Origin: Mycolicibacterium xanthum
Lineage (GTDB): Bacteria > Actinomycetota > Actinomycetes > Mycobacteriales > Mycobacteriaceae
DNA length: 64,000 bases
Assembly (NCBI RefSeq): GCF_019710635.1
Contig: NZ_JAIFZS010000055.1
Coordinates: 19,337 to 83,336 of the forward strand
Reading direction: 5' to 3'
The stretch's first letter is position 1; the number at the start of each line of letters is the position of its first letter. Made by a program: the position numbers and the translations under genes. The notes under the pieces were generated by a model, which saw only the letters and a program-made list of their open reading frames with translations, made no database searches and was not told the DNA's origin. Shown here one piece after another: positions 27,970 through 38,584 of the stretch.

Positions 27970-29636
27970 ACGCTCTCCCCGGCGGGTTCACGTTCCCGGC
28001 TGGGGCGCCGGCCTGCGGCGCCACCGTTGGCGGGCTTGTCGACCGGCTTGACCGGCAGCGGGCTGCTGGTGACCTTGTGGCCGCGCACCAGCGGCAGGGT
28101 CAGGCGGAAACACGCCCCGTTGCCCGGTTCGCCCCACGCCTCCAGCCTGCCCTGGTGCAGCCGGGCGTCCTCGATGCTGATCGCCAGGCCCAGCCCGGTG
28201 CCCCCGGAGCGGCGCACCCGTGACGGGTCCGAGCGCCAGAACCGGCTGAACACCAGCTTCTCCTCACCGGGGCGCAGGCCGACGCCGTAGTCGCGGACGG
28301 TGACCGCGACGGTGTCGGCGTCGGCGGCCATCCGGATGCGCACCGGTTTGCGTTCGGCGTGGTCGATCGCGTTGGCGATCAGGTTGCGCAGGATGCGCTC
28401 CACCCGGCGGGTGTCCACCTCGGCGATGATCTCCTGGTCGGGCAGGTCGACGACCATCTCCACGCCGGCGTCCTCGGCGAGGTGGCCGACGTTGTTCAGC
28501 GCGCTGCGCACGGTGGAGCGCAGGTCGATGGCCTCGACGGCGAGCTCGGCCACGCCGGCGTCGTGGCGGGAGATCTCCAGCAGGTCGTTGAGCAGTCCCT
28601 CGAACCGGTCCAGTTCGTCGACCATCAGCTCGGTGGAGCGGCGCAGCGCGGGGTCGAGTTCCTCGGCGTGGTCGTGGATCAGGTCGGCGGCCATCCGCAC
28701 CGTGGTCAACGGGGTGCGCAGTTCGTGGCTGACGTCGGAGGTGAAGCGCCGCTGCAGGTTTCCGAACTCCTCGAGCTGGGTGATCTGGCGGTGCAGGCTC
28801 TCGGCCATGTCGTTGAACGACACCGCGAGCCGGGCCATGTCGTCCTCGCCGCGCACCGGCATCCGCTCGGTGAGATGGCCTTCGGCGAACCGTTCGGCGA
28901 TCCGCGACGCCGAGCGCACCGGCAGCACGATCTGGCGGGCGACCAGCATCGCGATCGCGGCCAGCAGGCCGAGCAGCACCACGCCGGCGGTGGCCATCGT
29001 GCCGCGCACCAGCGAGATCGTCGACTGCTCGCTGTTGAGCGGGAAGATCAGGTAGAGCTCGAGGTTGGTCACCGTCGACCCGGCGGACACGGTCGGGCTG
29101 CCGATGATCAGCGCGGGGCCGGAGAAGCCGTCGGTGTGCACGGTGGAGTACTGGTAGCTGACCTGTCCGGCCTTGACGAAGTCGCGCAGCGTGTTGGGGA
29201 TCTGGTCGACCGGGCCGGCCGCGGTGGCCGCCCGCGGCCCGTCGCCGGGCACGATGAGCACCGCGTCGAAGGTTCCGGCCAGGCCCGAGCCGGCATCGGC
29301 CTTGCGGTCGATCAGCGTGTTGCGGGCCAGCTGCAGACTGCTGTCCAGCGACCGGGTCTCCTCGCCGCCGACGATGCCGCTGACGGTGGTGCGGGCGCGC
29401 TCGATCTCCTCGGTCGCGGCGCCGACCTTGACCTCGAGGATGCGGTCGGTGATCTGGCTGGTCAGCACGAACCCGAGCACCAGGATGACGAGCAGCGACA
29501 ACCCCAGCGTCAACGACACCACACGCAGCTGCAGGGACCGCCGCCACGCCTGGCCCATTGCTCGGCCCAGCGCCGCCATGCCCCGGACCAGTGGCGCCGA
29601 CCGGCGGTGGATGCGCCGCCGCGAGCTGAAGATCAT
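27966..29636 (-). CDS. mtrB: MtrB sensor histidine kinase
   Basis: A 556-residue two-transmembrane sensor kinase matching Rv3245c. Membrane helices are at about 37-60 and 212-235, enclosing an extracytoplasmic sensor domain; a HAMP domain follows, then the DVSHELRTPL box with phospho-acceptor H304, N-box NLIANAIDHA and ATP-lid motifs DYGVGL and GTGLGLAI. It phosphorylates MtrA to couple cell-wall growth, replication and division. The start ATG is 85 bases after the mtrA stop, across a 27-bp tandem repeat. Confidence 0.97.
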   Translation of the reverse strand: MIFSSRRRIHRRSAPLVRGMAALGRAMGQAWRRSLQLRVVSLTLGLSLLVILVLGFVLTSQITDRILEVKVGAATEEIERARTTVSGIVGGEETRSLDSSLQLARNTLIDRKADAGSGLAGTFDAVLIVPGDGPRAATAAGPVDQIPNTLRDFVKAGQVSYQYSTVHTDGFSGPALIIGSPTVSAGSTVTNLELYLIFPLNSEQSTISLVRGTMATAGVVLLGLLAAIAMLVARQIVLPVRSASRIAERFAEGHLTERMPVRGEDDMARLAVSFNDMAESLHRQITQLEEFGNLQRRFTSDVSHELRTPLTTVRMAADLIHDHAEELDPALRRSTELMVDELDRFEGLLNDLLEISRHDAGVAELAVEAIDLRSTVRSALNNVGHLAEDAGVEMVVDLPDQEIIAEVDTRRVERILRNLIANAIDHAERKPVRIRMAADADTVAVTVRDYGVGLRPGEEKLVFSRFWRSDPSRVRRSGGTGLGLAISIEDARLHQGRLEAWGEPGNGACFRLTLPLVRGHKVTSSPLPVKPVDKPANGGAAGRRPSREREPAGESV

Positions 29637-29644
29637 CGGTGCGC

Positions 29645-29725
29645 GTCCCCGGGCGGGCCGTGCCAGCTGATGTCCCCGGGCCGGCCGTGCCGGGTCACGC
29701 CCACGGCCGAGCCGTGCCAGGTCAC
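29645..29725. repeat. Three 27-bp tandem units between mtrA and mtrB
   Basis: Related units at 29645-29671, 29672-29698 and 29699-29725 each contain GCCGTGCC. They fill the mtrA-mtrB gap, and the last covers the mtrA stop codon. Reading through is blocked because the repeat is not in frame with mtrB. Confidence 0.75.
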
Positions 29726-30408
29726 GGGGGTCCGGCCTTGTATCCCACTCCTCGAACGGTGAGCACCACCTGCGGGTTCTCCGGATCCTTCTCGACCTTG
29801 GCTCGCAACCGCTGGACGTGCACGTTCACCAAACGGGTGTCCGCGGGGTGCCGGTAGCCCCACACCTGTTCGAGTAGCACATCACGAGTAAACACCTGGC
29901 GCGGTTTGCGCGCCAACGCCACCAGCAGGTCGAACTCCAGCGGGGTCAGCGCGATCTGCTCGCCCTGGCGGGTCACCTTGTGGGCCGGGACGTCGATGTC
30001 GACGTCGCCGATCGACAGCATCTCGGCCGGCTCGTCCTCGTTGCGGCGCAACCGGGCGCGCACCCGCGCGACGAGCTCCTTGGGCTTGAAGGGCTTCATG
30101 ACGTAGTCGTCGGCGCCCGACTCCAGGCCGAGCACCACGTCGACGGTGTCGGTCTTGGCGGTCAGCATGACGATCGGCACCCCGGAGTCGGCGCGCAGCA
30201 CCCGGCACACGTCGATGCCGTTCATGCCGGGCAGCATGAGATCCAGTAGCACCAGATCGGGCCGCAGCTCGCGCACCGCCGTCAGCGCCTGGGTGCCGTC
30301 GCCGATGACCGCCGTGTCGAAACCCTCGCCGCGCAACACGATGGTGAGCATCTCGGCGAGCGAAGGGTCGTCGTCGACGACCAGGATCCTTTGCCTCATG
30401 GTGTCCAT
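29722..30408 (-). CDS. mtrA: MtrA response regulator
   Basis: A 228-residue OmpR-family regulator nearly identical to Rv3246c. The acidic pocket VDDD (11-14) and phospho-acceptor D56 (LLDLMLP), T84-A-K86 switch region and K in MKPFKP are intact. The C-terminal winged helix includes RLVNVHVQRLRAKVEKDP and ends GVGYKAGPP. MtrA controls dnaA, ripA and cell-division genes and is essential in M. tuberculosis. The roughly 100 bases upstream hold the promoter; no gene is present there. Confidence 0.98.
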   Translation of the reverse strand: MDTMRQRILVVDDDPSLAEMLTIVLRGEGFDTAVIGDGTQALTAVRELRPDLVLLDLMLPGMNGIDVCRVLRADSGVPIVMLTAKTDTVDVVLGLESGADDYVMKPFKPKELVARVRARLRRNEDEPAEMLSIGDVDIDVPAHKVTRQGEQIALTPLEFDLLVALARKPRQVFTRDVLLEQVWGYRHPADTRLVNVHVQRLRAKVEKDPENPQVVLTVRGVGYKAGPP

Positions 30409-30508
30409 GGTGTCACCAGATCGCGATAAACCGCGTCTACCACACGGAGTGTTGGGTGTGTTTACCGGGCCACCGGCCGGTTTCGCCCCGAATAGGTGAC
30501 CCGACGGG

Positions 30509-31210
30509 TCAGGCCGACAGCGTGTGGATGACGATCGGTTCGTCGACGGCCGCGTCGATGATGTCGCGCTGCTGCCTGATCGAGGCCAGCACCTCGTAGC
30601 CGATCTGGCGGACGCTGGCGATCACCGGGCTGGCGTCCAGGGCCCGCGCCACCGCGGCGCCGCCGGAGAGCACCCAGCCCAGCGACCTGCTGTCGGCCAG
30701 CGTCTCGAACGCCTCCCGGCTCTCCAGGTCGTTCTGGCCGGCCAGCGCCAGCACCAGCTGCTTGCGCGAGTACTGCTCGCCGTCGTCGTCCTTGACCACC
30801 GGGTTGGTCCACCAGTGCTCGAACGGTATCCGGGAGCCGCGTTCGATGTGCCCGCCGCTGCGGGTGCGGATCGGCGCCGGCGGGTAGATCGCCAGCTTCG
30901 GCACATAGCTGCCGCCACCAGGCACCCCGGTGCGGATCCGCATCAGGGTCAGGCAGGCCGCCGCCGACGTGGTCTTCGGGTTGGGCACGCCGGCGGTGTC
31001 CACCCAGGTGAGGTCGTCCTCGAGGCCGAGCTGACCGATCAGGGCCTGCGATTCGCCGCTCTGGTGCAGCAGGCGACGCACGTAGCCCGCCAGGCCGCGA
31101 GCCTCGAGGAACTTGCCCTGGTCAAACCGCTCGTTGGCCGATCTGACGCAGGTGACGAGATCGTCCAGCACCGCCAGCAACTCGGCACGGGAACGCGGTC
31201 CGACTGCCAT
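30509..31210 (-). CDS. Conserved hypothetical protein between tmk and mtrA
   Basis: A 233-residue soluble protein not recognised. It has no signal peptide or membrane helix. Features include a leucine-rich N-terminal helical region (AELLAVLDDLVTCVRSANERF), a glycine/proline turn region with YVPKLAIYPPAPIRTRSGG, and a mixed C-terminal half (LVLALAGQNDLESREAFE). The ATG has a G-rich stretch immediately upstream. It has no counterpart between tmk and mtrA in M. tuberculosis. The EHWWTNPVV and RKQLVLALAGQ segments could be checked against nucleic-acid or small-molecule-binding families. Confidence 0.72.
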   Translation of the reverse strand: MAVGPRSRAELLAVLDDLVTCVRSANERFDQGKFLEARGLAGYVRRLLHQSGESQALIGQLGLEDDLTWVDTAGVPNPKTTSAAACLTLMRIRTGVPGGGSYVPKLAIYPPAPIRTRSGGHIERGSRIPFEHWWTNPVVKDDDGEQYSRKQLVLALAGQNDLESREAFETLADSRSLGWVLSGGAAVARALDASPVIASVRQIGYEVLASIRQQRDIIDAAVDEPIVIHTLSA

Positions 31211-31306
31211 AGACCCCCCTATGAGCTTGTGCTTCGTTGTCCGGGAAGCGATTCGCGGACACCCCCCGACTGGAGCCTACGCGTCGGCCCGGCGTTCCGC
31301 CACCAA

Positions 31307-31945
31307 TCAGCGAACACCCTTCAGCAAACGTCGGGCCAGCGACTCGGCGTCGACGTCGGGCGGCACCACCGCCCACGGTCCACCCCAGTTCACGGCGGCC
31401 AGACCGGCGTAGACGGCCCCGGTGCGCCGCTGCAGCCCGTCGTCGCGTTCGTAGGCGTCACGGGCCCGGTCGGCCTCCTCGGCGGCCCGGTTGACCGCGC
31501 GCTGGGCGGCGAGTTCGGTCGGCACGTCCAGCAGCACCTGCCAGTCCGGCGCCGGCAGCCCCAGCCGCCCGTACTCGAGGTCGCGCACCCAGGCCACCAC
31601 CTCGCCGTCGACGCCCTGATGCAGGCGGGCAGCGCTGTAGGCGGCGTTGGACGCCACGTAGCGGTCCAGGATGACGACCGAGTGCGTCGACGTCAGGTGG
31701 TCGATCTCGGCGCGCGCACCGGACCGGTCCAGCGCGAACAGCACCGCCATCGCGTAGACCGACTGCGCCAGGTCGCCGTGGCCGCCGTGCAGTGCCTCGG
31801 CCGCCAGGTCGGCGTGCACCGACGCGCCGTAGCGCGGGAACGCCAGGGTGGCCACCGAGTGCCCGGCTTCCTCGAACGCCGACCTCAGCCCGTCGGTCAG
31901 GGTGCGCTTGCCCGCGCCGTCCACTCCCTCGATGACGATCAGCAC
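31307..31945 (-). CDS. tmk: Thymidylate kinase
   Basis: A 212-residue dTMP kinase matching Rv3247c, catalysing dTMP to dTDP. The P-loop GVDGAGKRT lies at 7-15 and the DRY motif in VVILDRYVASNAAY; a LID-like segment follows. The start ATG opens MLIVIEGVDG. It is downstream of sahH and a lipoprotein gene on the same strand. Confidence 0.96.
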   Translation of the reverse strand: MLIVIEGVDGAGKRTLTDGLRSAFEEAGHSVATLAFPRYGASVHADLAAEALHGGHGDLAQSVYAMAVLFALDRSGARAEIDHLTSTHSVVILDRYVASNAAYSAARLHQGVDGEVVAWVRDLEYGRLGLPAPDWQVLLDVPTELAAQRAVNRAAEEADRARDAYERDDGLQRRTGAVYAGLAAVNWGGPWAVVPPDVDAESLARRLLKGVR

Positions 31946-31986
31946 GCGGCGAGCCTATCCGGCAAAGGGTCGCCCACCGCCGCGGC

Positions 31987-32502
31987 CTAGGAGCCCCCGC
32001 GCCCCATCTTCCAGGACTGCAGCACGACGGTGTCGCGCTGCTCGTCGAGGAACACCCGGGTGCTGATCCGGTCGCCGTCGAAGGCGATGTTCAGGTCGAC
32101 GCCGGTGCGGAACGGCCCGGGTGGCACGTCGGGCTCGAGGACCTTCTGCACCGCGGGATGCTGCCCGCGGTCCTCGGAGGCGTACCCGGAGACGAGCTCA
32201 TCCATGGTGGCCGGGGTGACCTGCACGACGGCGTCGATCCAGACCACCTTGACCGCGGACTGGTCACCGTTGTCCCAGCGGATCCACGACGCCGACACCG
32301 GGGTGCCCAGCGCGGGGAACATCCGGGCGAGCTCCTCGACGTCGTGGCGCACCACCGGCGGCGGTGGCGCGGTGCCGGCCGGCTCCTCCTGCTGCGCCTG
32401 CTGGCATGCGGTCAGGGCGAGCAGGGCGCCGAGCGCCGCCGCGAGTCGGGCGCGCGCACCGACCGCCACGGTCGTTGTGCGCGCCCGATTCACCGCAACC
32501 AT
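31987..32502 (-). CDS. Putative lipoprotein between sahH and tmk
   Basis: A 171-residue exported protein with a basic N-region, a hydrophobic stretch (about 17-31) and the lipobox LTAC placing the lipid anchor at C33. A short glutamine/proline-rich linker precedes a soluble domain of about 110 residues containing WIRWDNGDQSAVKVVWIDAV. No enzyme motif was found. Only one base separates it from the sahH stop at 32504, so it is co-transcribed. M. tuberculosis has no equivalent at this place. Confidence 0.78.
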   Translation of the reverse strand: MVAVNRARTTTVAVGARARLAAALGALLALTACQQAQQEEPAGTAPPPPVVRHDVEELARMFPALGTPVSASWIRWDNGDQSAVKVVWIDAVVQVTPATMDELVSGYASEDRGQHPAVQKVLEPDVPPGPFRTGVDLNIAFDGDRISTRVFLDEQRDTVVLQSWKMGRGGS

Positions 32503-32503
32503 G

Positions 32504-33961
<1,458 letters not shown>

Positions 33962-34147
33962 CTAGAGCCCCTTTTGTTGTTCGTCATTGCCGGGATCGCA
34001 TGGGGACGCAGCGGCGGCGCCGTGCGGACACCCATGCCGACACGCATAGCCTGCGGGCTCGCGGGACAGGCGCGCGGTGGGCGCTCTGCCGGCTAAGCGG
34101 TATCCCTGACACCGTACCGCCCGGTGATGAGCACGCTCCGCCGGGCC

Positions 34148-34768
34148 TTATGGGGCGTCGATGACGCCGTAGCGTTCGGCGAACGGGGTCATCAACCGGG
34201 CCAGGTCGCGGGCGACGTCGTAGTCGGCCTCCGGCGGCATCGAGATGTAGCTCATCGCCAGCCGGACGATCGCGCGGGCCAGCACCCCGGCGTCCTCCTC
34301 GCTGCACCGCACCCAGCTGTCCATGAACGACTCGGTCAGTCGCGACGAGCAGTGCGTGATGATCGGCGCACTGTCGGTGGTGATGATCTGCAGCAGGTCG
34401 GGCTTGGAGGTCCCGGTCAGCAGCGAGATGACCAGCGGGTCTGCCGCCGACTCCATGAAGAAGTCGCGGAAGCCCTGCAGGAACGCCGCGTACACGTCGC
34501 CGACGTTGTGGTTGATGGCGTTGTGGATCTGGTCGACCAGCCGGTCGGCCAGCCGCAGCGCATACCCCTGGGCCAGGCCCTGCCGGGAACCGAACTCGTT
34601 GTAGATGGTCTGGCGGGAGATTCCGCCGGCGCGGGCCACGTCGGACAGCGTGATCGCCGACCAGTCCCGGCTGAGCAGCAGTTCGCGCATGCCGTCGAGG
34701 ATCGAGTCGCGCAGCAGCACCCGCGACGCCTCGGCGTAGGAGACCCGTCGGCTGTTGGTGCTGCTCAC
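34148..34768 (-). CDS. alkX: TetR-family regulator AlkX
   Basis: A 206-residue TetR-family repressor matching Rv3249c. The N-terminal helix-turn-helix has AITLSDVARAGGISRQTIYNEFGSR ends; the C-terminal ligand-binding domain includes ESAADPLVISLLTG and IVRLAMSYISMPPEADYDV. It is the last gene of the alkB operon and is thought to repress it. The GTG at 34768 was chosen because TATTGT lies 7 bases before it (leaderless pattern). A candidate operator is the CTGTCTAGACAG palindrome at 36658. Confidence 0.9.
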   Translation of the reverse strand: MSSTNSRRVSYAEASRVLLRDSILDGMRELLLSRDWSAITLSDVARAGGISRQTIYNEFGSRQGLAQGYALRLADRLVDQIHNAINHNVGDVYAAFLQGFRDFFMESAADPLVISLLTGTSKPDLLQIITTDSAPIITHCSSRLTESFMDSWVRCSEEDAGVLARAIVRLAMSYISMPPEADYDVARDLARLMTPFAERYGVIDAP

Positions 34769-34879
34769 ACGCGCGACAATATCCCTTCCTCCCTCATTTT
34801 CCGCGAGAGCGCGGGTCTGCACGGCGCCGCGCCGCGCGGCGCGTGCAGCACCGCGCGCTCGCGGGGAGCCAGCGCGCGC

Positions 34880-35068
34880 TCACGACCGGGCGACCTCCAC
34901 CATCTCGAAGTCGGACTTGGCCGCGCCGCAGTCCGGGCAGCTCCAATCCTCGGGGATGTCGTCCCAGCGGGTGCCGGGGGCGATGCCGTCCTCGGGCCAA
35001 CCCTTGGCCTCGTCGTACTCGAAGCCGCACTGCACGCAGACGAACAGCTTGTAGTCGGTGTCGCTCAT
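34880..35068 (-). CDS. rubB: Rubredoxin RubB
   Basis: A 62-residue rubredoxin, matching Rv3250c. The Fe(Cys)4 site uses C11, C14, C44 and C47 (VCVQCGFEYDE, WSCPDCG). It shuttles electrons from rubredoxin reductase to alkane hydroxylase. AGGAAG lies 5-10 bases before the ATG. A strong 15-bp-stem hairpin separates it from rubA, which may alter relative expression. Confidence 0.95.
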   Translation of the reverse strand: MSDTDYKLFVCVQCGFEYDEAKGWPEDGIAPGTRWDDIPEDWSCPDCGAAKSDFEMVEVARS

Positions 35069-35113
35069 CTGTCTTCCTTTCTGTTGCGTTCTCTTGCGTT
35101 CTCTTGCGTTGGC

Positions 35114-35162
35114 ACTGCGCTCACGGCGGCGATCACTCGCACTTCGGCGCCGTGAGCGCAGT
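35114..35162. repeat. Family B hairpin between rubA and rubB
   Basis: A perfect 15-bp stem, ACTGCGCTCACGGCG (35114-35128) with its complement at 35148-35162, and a 19-base loop. A TTGCGTTCTC direct repeat lies beside it at about 35084-35110. It resembles the hairpins at 13525 and 57882 but sits inside an operon. Confidence 0.85.
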
Positions 35163-35183
35163 GTCAACGGGGCTAAGCGTGGG

Positions 35184-35345
35184 CTAAGCGGGTTCGAAGT
35201 CGACCTTCTCGCGGACCGCACAGTCCGGGCAGCACCAGTCGTCGGGCACGTCGCCCCACGCGGTGCCGGCGGGAAACCCTTCGCGCGGGGCGCCCGTGGC
35301 CTCGTCATAGACATAGCCACAGCCCGGGCAGCGGTGGGCGCTCAT
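35184..35345 (-). CDS. rubA: Rubredoxin RubA
   Basis: A 53-residue rubredoxin matching Rv3251c. Ligands are C6, C9, C39 and C42 (RCPGCGYVYDE, CCPDC); an extra C38 adjoins the second pair. It is translationally coupled to alkB through the ATGA overlap at 35342-35345. Confidence 0.95.
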   Translation of the reverse strand: MSAHRCPGCGYVYDEATGAPREGFPAGTAWGDVPDDWCCPDCAVREKVDFEPA

Positions 35346-36592
35346 CGCGCCGCCGCCTGGTCCGCCTGCTGCTCCTGGTCTGCGGCGTAGCGGGCCAGCA
35401 CCTTGTCGCGCACCCGCGGGTGGATGTTGACCTTGGTGATGTCGCCGTCGTAGTGCTCGAGCACCCGGTGGTCCATCACGCGGCGCCACAGCGGCGGGAA
35501 GTACGTCAGCCCGATCATCGACCCGTAGCCGCTGGGCAGGTTGGGCGCACCCTCCATGCTGCGCAGCGTCTGGTAACGCCGGGTCGGGTTGGCGTGGTGG
35601 TCGCTGTGCCGCTGCAGGTGGTAAAGGAACAGGTTGGTCACGACGTGATCGGAGTTCCAGCTGTGCACCGGCGCGCAGCGCTCGTAGCGCCCGCTGGGGT
35701 TCTTCTGCCGCAGCAGCCCGTAATGCTCGAGGTAGTTCACCGCCTCCAGCAGCGTGAAGCCGAACACCGCGGAGATGACGATGTACGGGATCAGCGCCCA
35801 CCCGAACACCGCGATCAGCGCACCGTAGAGGACCACCGAGATCGCCCACGCGTTGAGCACGTCGTTGGACCAGTGCCACGGGCTCTTACCGGCCCGCCGC
35901 AGCCTCGCGGCCTCCAGTTCCCACGACGACTTCAGGCTGCCGAACACGCTGCGCGGCAAGAACTCCCAGAACGTCTCACCGAAGCGGGCCGACGCCGGGT
36001 CCTCCGGCGTGGCGACCCGGACGTGGTGGCCGCGGTTGTGCTCGATGTAGAAGTGCCCGTAGCAGGTCTGCGCGAGCGTGACCTTGGCCAGCCAGCGCTC
36101 CAGCGAGTCCTTCTTGTGGCCCATCTCGTGGGCGGTGTTGATGCCCACGCCGCCGAGCAGGCCCACCGACAGCGCCAGCCCGATCTTGGCCGGCCAGCTC
36201 AGCCCGCCGTCGAAGCCGAGCCAGCTGAGGTCCGACGCGGTGAACAGGTAGGCGCCGAAGATCACGCTGGCGTACTGGAACGGGATGTAGATGTAGGTGC
36301 AGTAGCGGTAATACTTGTCGTTCTCCAGCCGCTCCATCACCTCATCGGGCGGGTTCTGCCCGTCGGGCCCGAACCTGAGGTCCAGTGCGGGCAGCAGGAT
36401 GTAGAGCAGGATCGGGCCGATCCACAGCGGCACCACCGCCGCGGCGTGCCAGCCCAGCTGATTGAAAGCCCAGACCAACGGCAGCATCACGAACAGCGCC
36501 GTCGGGGCGATGAGCCCCATCAGCCAGAGGTAGCGCTTCTTGTCGCGCCACTGCTCAACATCGTTCTCGGTGGTGTCGATCTCGGTGTTCAC
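35342..36592 (-). CDS. alkB: Alkane 1-monooxygenase AlkB
   Basis: A 416-residue membrane-bound non-haem di-iron alkane hydroxylase matching Rv3252c. Histidine boxes HEMGHK, EHNRGHH and LQRHSDHH and the NYLEHYGL motif are present; six or so hydrophobic segments are visible. It hydroxylates medium- to long-chain n-alkanes at the terminal carbon, with electrons from RubA/RubB. The GTG start has AAGGAGG 7 bases upstream. The operon order is alkB-rubA-rubB-alkX. Confidence 0.97.
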   Translation of the reverse strand: MNTEIDTTENDVEQWRDKKRYLWLMGLIAPTALFVMLPLVWAFNQLGWHAAAVVPLWIGPILLYILLPALDLRFGPDGQNPPDEVMERLENDKYYRYCTYIYIPFQYASVIFGAYLFTASDLSWLGFDGGLSWPAKIGLALSVGLLGGVGINTAHEMGHKKDSLERWLAKVTLAQTCYGHFYIEHNRGHHVRVATPEDPASARFGETFWEFLPRSVFGSLKSSWELEAARLRRAGKSPWHWSNDVLNAWAISVVLYGALIAVFGWALIPYIVISAVFGFTLLEAVNYLEHYGLLRQKNPSGRYERCAPVHSWNSDHVVTNLFLYHLQRHSDHHANPTRRYQTLRSMEGAPNLPSGYGSMIGLTYFPPLWRRVMDHRVLEHYDGDITKVNIHPRVRDKVLARYAADQEQQADQAAAR

Positions 36593-36657
36593 TCGATTGC
36601 CTCCTTGCTGTGAGTGCGGTCACCCATTGAGGTTGACTCTAAAGCACCATTTGTCGC

Positions 36658-36669
36658 CTGTCTAGACAG
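36658..36669. promoter_or_regulatory. Palindrome upstream of alkB, possible AlkX operator
   Basis: CTGTCTAGACAG is a perfect 12-bp palindrome about 66-77 bases before the alkB GTG, in an AT-richer promoter region (TATTTTG nearby). TetR-type binding is inferred from position. Confidence 0.5.
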
Positions 36670-36853
36670 AGATCCATATTTTGTAAAACCACGAGTTCCG
36701 GCGAGCGGGTGTGTCTGCACGCCGACGCGCGGTGTGTCGCGTGCGGAAGTGCACGCTCACCAGCGACGACGGCGCACAAAATGCCGGCGCGAGCGGCGTG
36801 TCCACGTGCAGGCACGCGCGCTCGCTCAACAACGCAACAAGGAGGGAAGAGGC

Positions 36854-38314
36854 TCAGCGGCGGCGGGCGACCAGGGAGTGGCGGCGGCCGTACAGGAAAT
36901 ACACGACGACGCCGATCGCCATCCAGACCCCAAACCGGATCCAGGTCAGCCCGGTGAGGTTCAGCATCAGCCACACGCACGCGACGATCGCCAGCACCGG
37001 CAGCACCGGCACCCACGGCGTGCGGAACCCCCGCGACAGATCCGGCCTGGTCCGCCGCAGCACGATCACCCCCGCCGACACCAGCACGAACGCGAACAGC
37101 GTGCCGATGTTGACCATCTCCTCGAGCTTGCCGATCGGGAAGACGGTCGCGGTGACCGCGACGACGACGCCCACCAACAGCGTGATCCGCACCGGCGTGC
37201 CGTGTCCCCCGGTCTTGGCCAGCCCCCGCGGCAGCAGCCCGTCGCGCGACATCGCGAACAGCACCCGGGTCTGCCCCAGCACCAGCACGATGACCACCGT
37301 GGTCAGGCCCGCCAGCGCGCCGATCGAGATCACCTGGGCCGCCCAGTCGATGCCGTTGAGCGCGAACGCGGTGGCCAGGTTCTGCGTCTCGGCGTCGCGC
37401 AGGTCGGTGTAGCTGACCATCCCGGTCAGCACGATCGCCACCGCGACGTAGAGCACGGTGACGATGCCCAGCGAGGCCAGGATGCCGCGCGGGACGTCGC
37501 GCTGCGGATTCACCGTCTCCTCGGCCGTGGTGGCCACGATGTCGAACCCGATGAACGCGAAGAACACGATCGACGCGCCGGCCAGCAGGCCGTACCACCC
37601 GTAGTGACTGCCCTCGGCGCCGGTCAGCAGAGAGAACAGCGACTGCTCGGCCCCCGATCCACCCTCGCCCCCTTCAGCGGGCGGGATGAACGGCGTGTAG
37701 TTCTCCGTCTTGATGTAGAACGCCCCCACCGCCACCACCAGCAGCACCACCGCGACCTTGATGACGGTGACCGCCAGGCTGACCCCCGCAGAGAGCTTGG
37801 TCCCCCAGGCCAGGATCGCGGTGACGAACGCGATGATCAGCAGCGCTCCCCAATCCAGTTGCAGCCCAGCGATATCCGCTACGCCGCCGGCGAAGCCGAA
37901 CACGGTGCCCAGATAGCTCGACCAGCCCTTGGCCACGACGGCCGCCGCGACGGCGAACTCCAGGATCAGGTCCCAGCCGATGATCCAGGCGACGAACTCG
38001 CCGAACGTCGCGTAAGAGAACGTGTAGGCGCTGCCCGCGACCGGCACGGTGGAGGCGAACTCGGCGTAACACAGTGCGGCCAGCCCGCAGGCGATCGCAG
38101 CCAGCACGAACGAGATGGAGATCGCGGGCCCGGTGATGTTGCCCGCGGTGGACGCGGTGATGGTGAAGATACCGGCCCCGATGACCACCGAGACACCGAA
38201 GACGGTCAGGTCCCACCAGGTCAGGGCCTTGCGCAGCTTGGTGCTGGGCTCGTCGGTGTCGGCGATGGACTGCTCCACCGATTTCGTGCGCCATCGGCCC
38301 ACCGCGTGGTCCAT
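36854..38314 (-). CDS. APC-family cationic amino-acid permease
   Basis: A 486-residue amino-acid permease matching Rv3253c. About 12 hydrophobic segments are visible; the first carries VVIGAGIFTITA and the third FSYATFGEFVAWIIGW, typical of CAT/YfnA-like APC transporters. The substrate is probably a basic or neutral amino acid. The ATG at 38314 was chosen for its AGGA site and family N-terminus; the longer reading is not conserved. The gap to alkB (36593-36853) holds only the alkB promoter and GC-rich DNA. Confidence 0.92.
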   Translation of the reverse strand: MDHAVGRWRTKSVEQSIADTDEPSTKLRKALTWWDLTVFGVSVVIGAGIFTITASTAGNITGPAISISFVLAAIACGLAALCYAEFASTVPVAGSAYTFSYATFGEFVAWIIGWDLILEFAVAAAVVAKGWSSYLGTVFGFAGGVADIAGLQLDWGALLIIAFVTAILAWGTKLSAGVSLAVTVIKVAVVLLVVAVGAFYIKTENYTPFIPPAEGGEGGSGAEQSLFSLLTGAEGSHYGWYGLLAGASIVFFAFIGFDIVATTAEETVNPQRDVPRGILASLGIVTVLYVAVAIVLTGMVSYTDLRDAETQNLATAFALNGIDWAAQVISIGALAGLTTVVIVLVLGQTRVLFAMSRDGLLPRGLAKTGGHGTPVRITLLVGVVVAVTATVFPIGKLEEMVNIGTLFAFVLVSAGVIVLRRTRPDLSRGFRTPWVPVLPVLAIVACVWLMLNLTGLTWIRFGVWMAIGVVVYFLYGRRHSLVARRR

Positions 38315-38584
38315 CGTCCGTTCCTCTTTCGTCACCCTCTCAGCGGAATGTACCCACTGCGCTGGGACCCGATGGGTCCATTGGCCAACACCGGCGGCTA
38401 CGCGACCGTCAGCGAGCATCGGGATCGTGCGCCGCCCGAGAGCAGTCGATCGAGCGGTCGGTTCCGGCGAGTCCGATCCCGTTCCGGCGAAGGATTTTCT
38501 GCGCCGGTTCGGCCTGCTGGACGGCCTATACGTGGCGCCGGCGCGGCTGTCGGGCCGTGCGCCACACCTCGCCCGCAGGGAAGA
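38315..38584. other. Gap before the permease; possible gene remnant
   Basis: No intact gene. In M. tuberculosis this position holds Rv3254, an FAD monooxygenase on the plus strand. Around 38475-38575 the plus strand could read PAKDFLRRFGLLDG, which looks like the end of such a monooxygenase; this is a weak hint of a deleted gene. Confidence 0.3.

Noticed and set aside
33962..34147. SAM/SAH riboswitch before sahH
   Set aside because: No match to known SAM-IV or SAH aptamer core motifs could be seen by eye.
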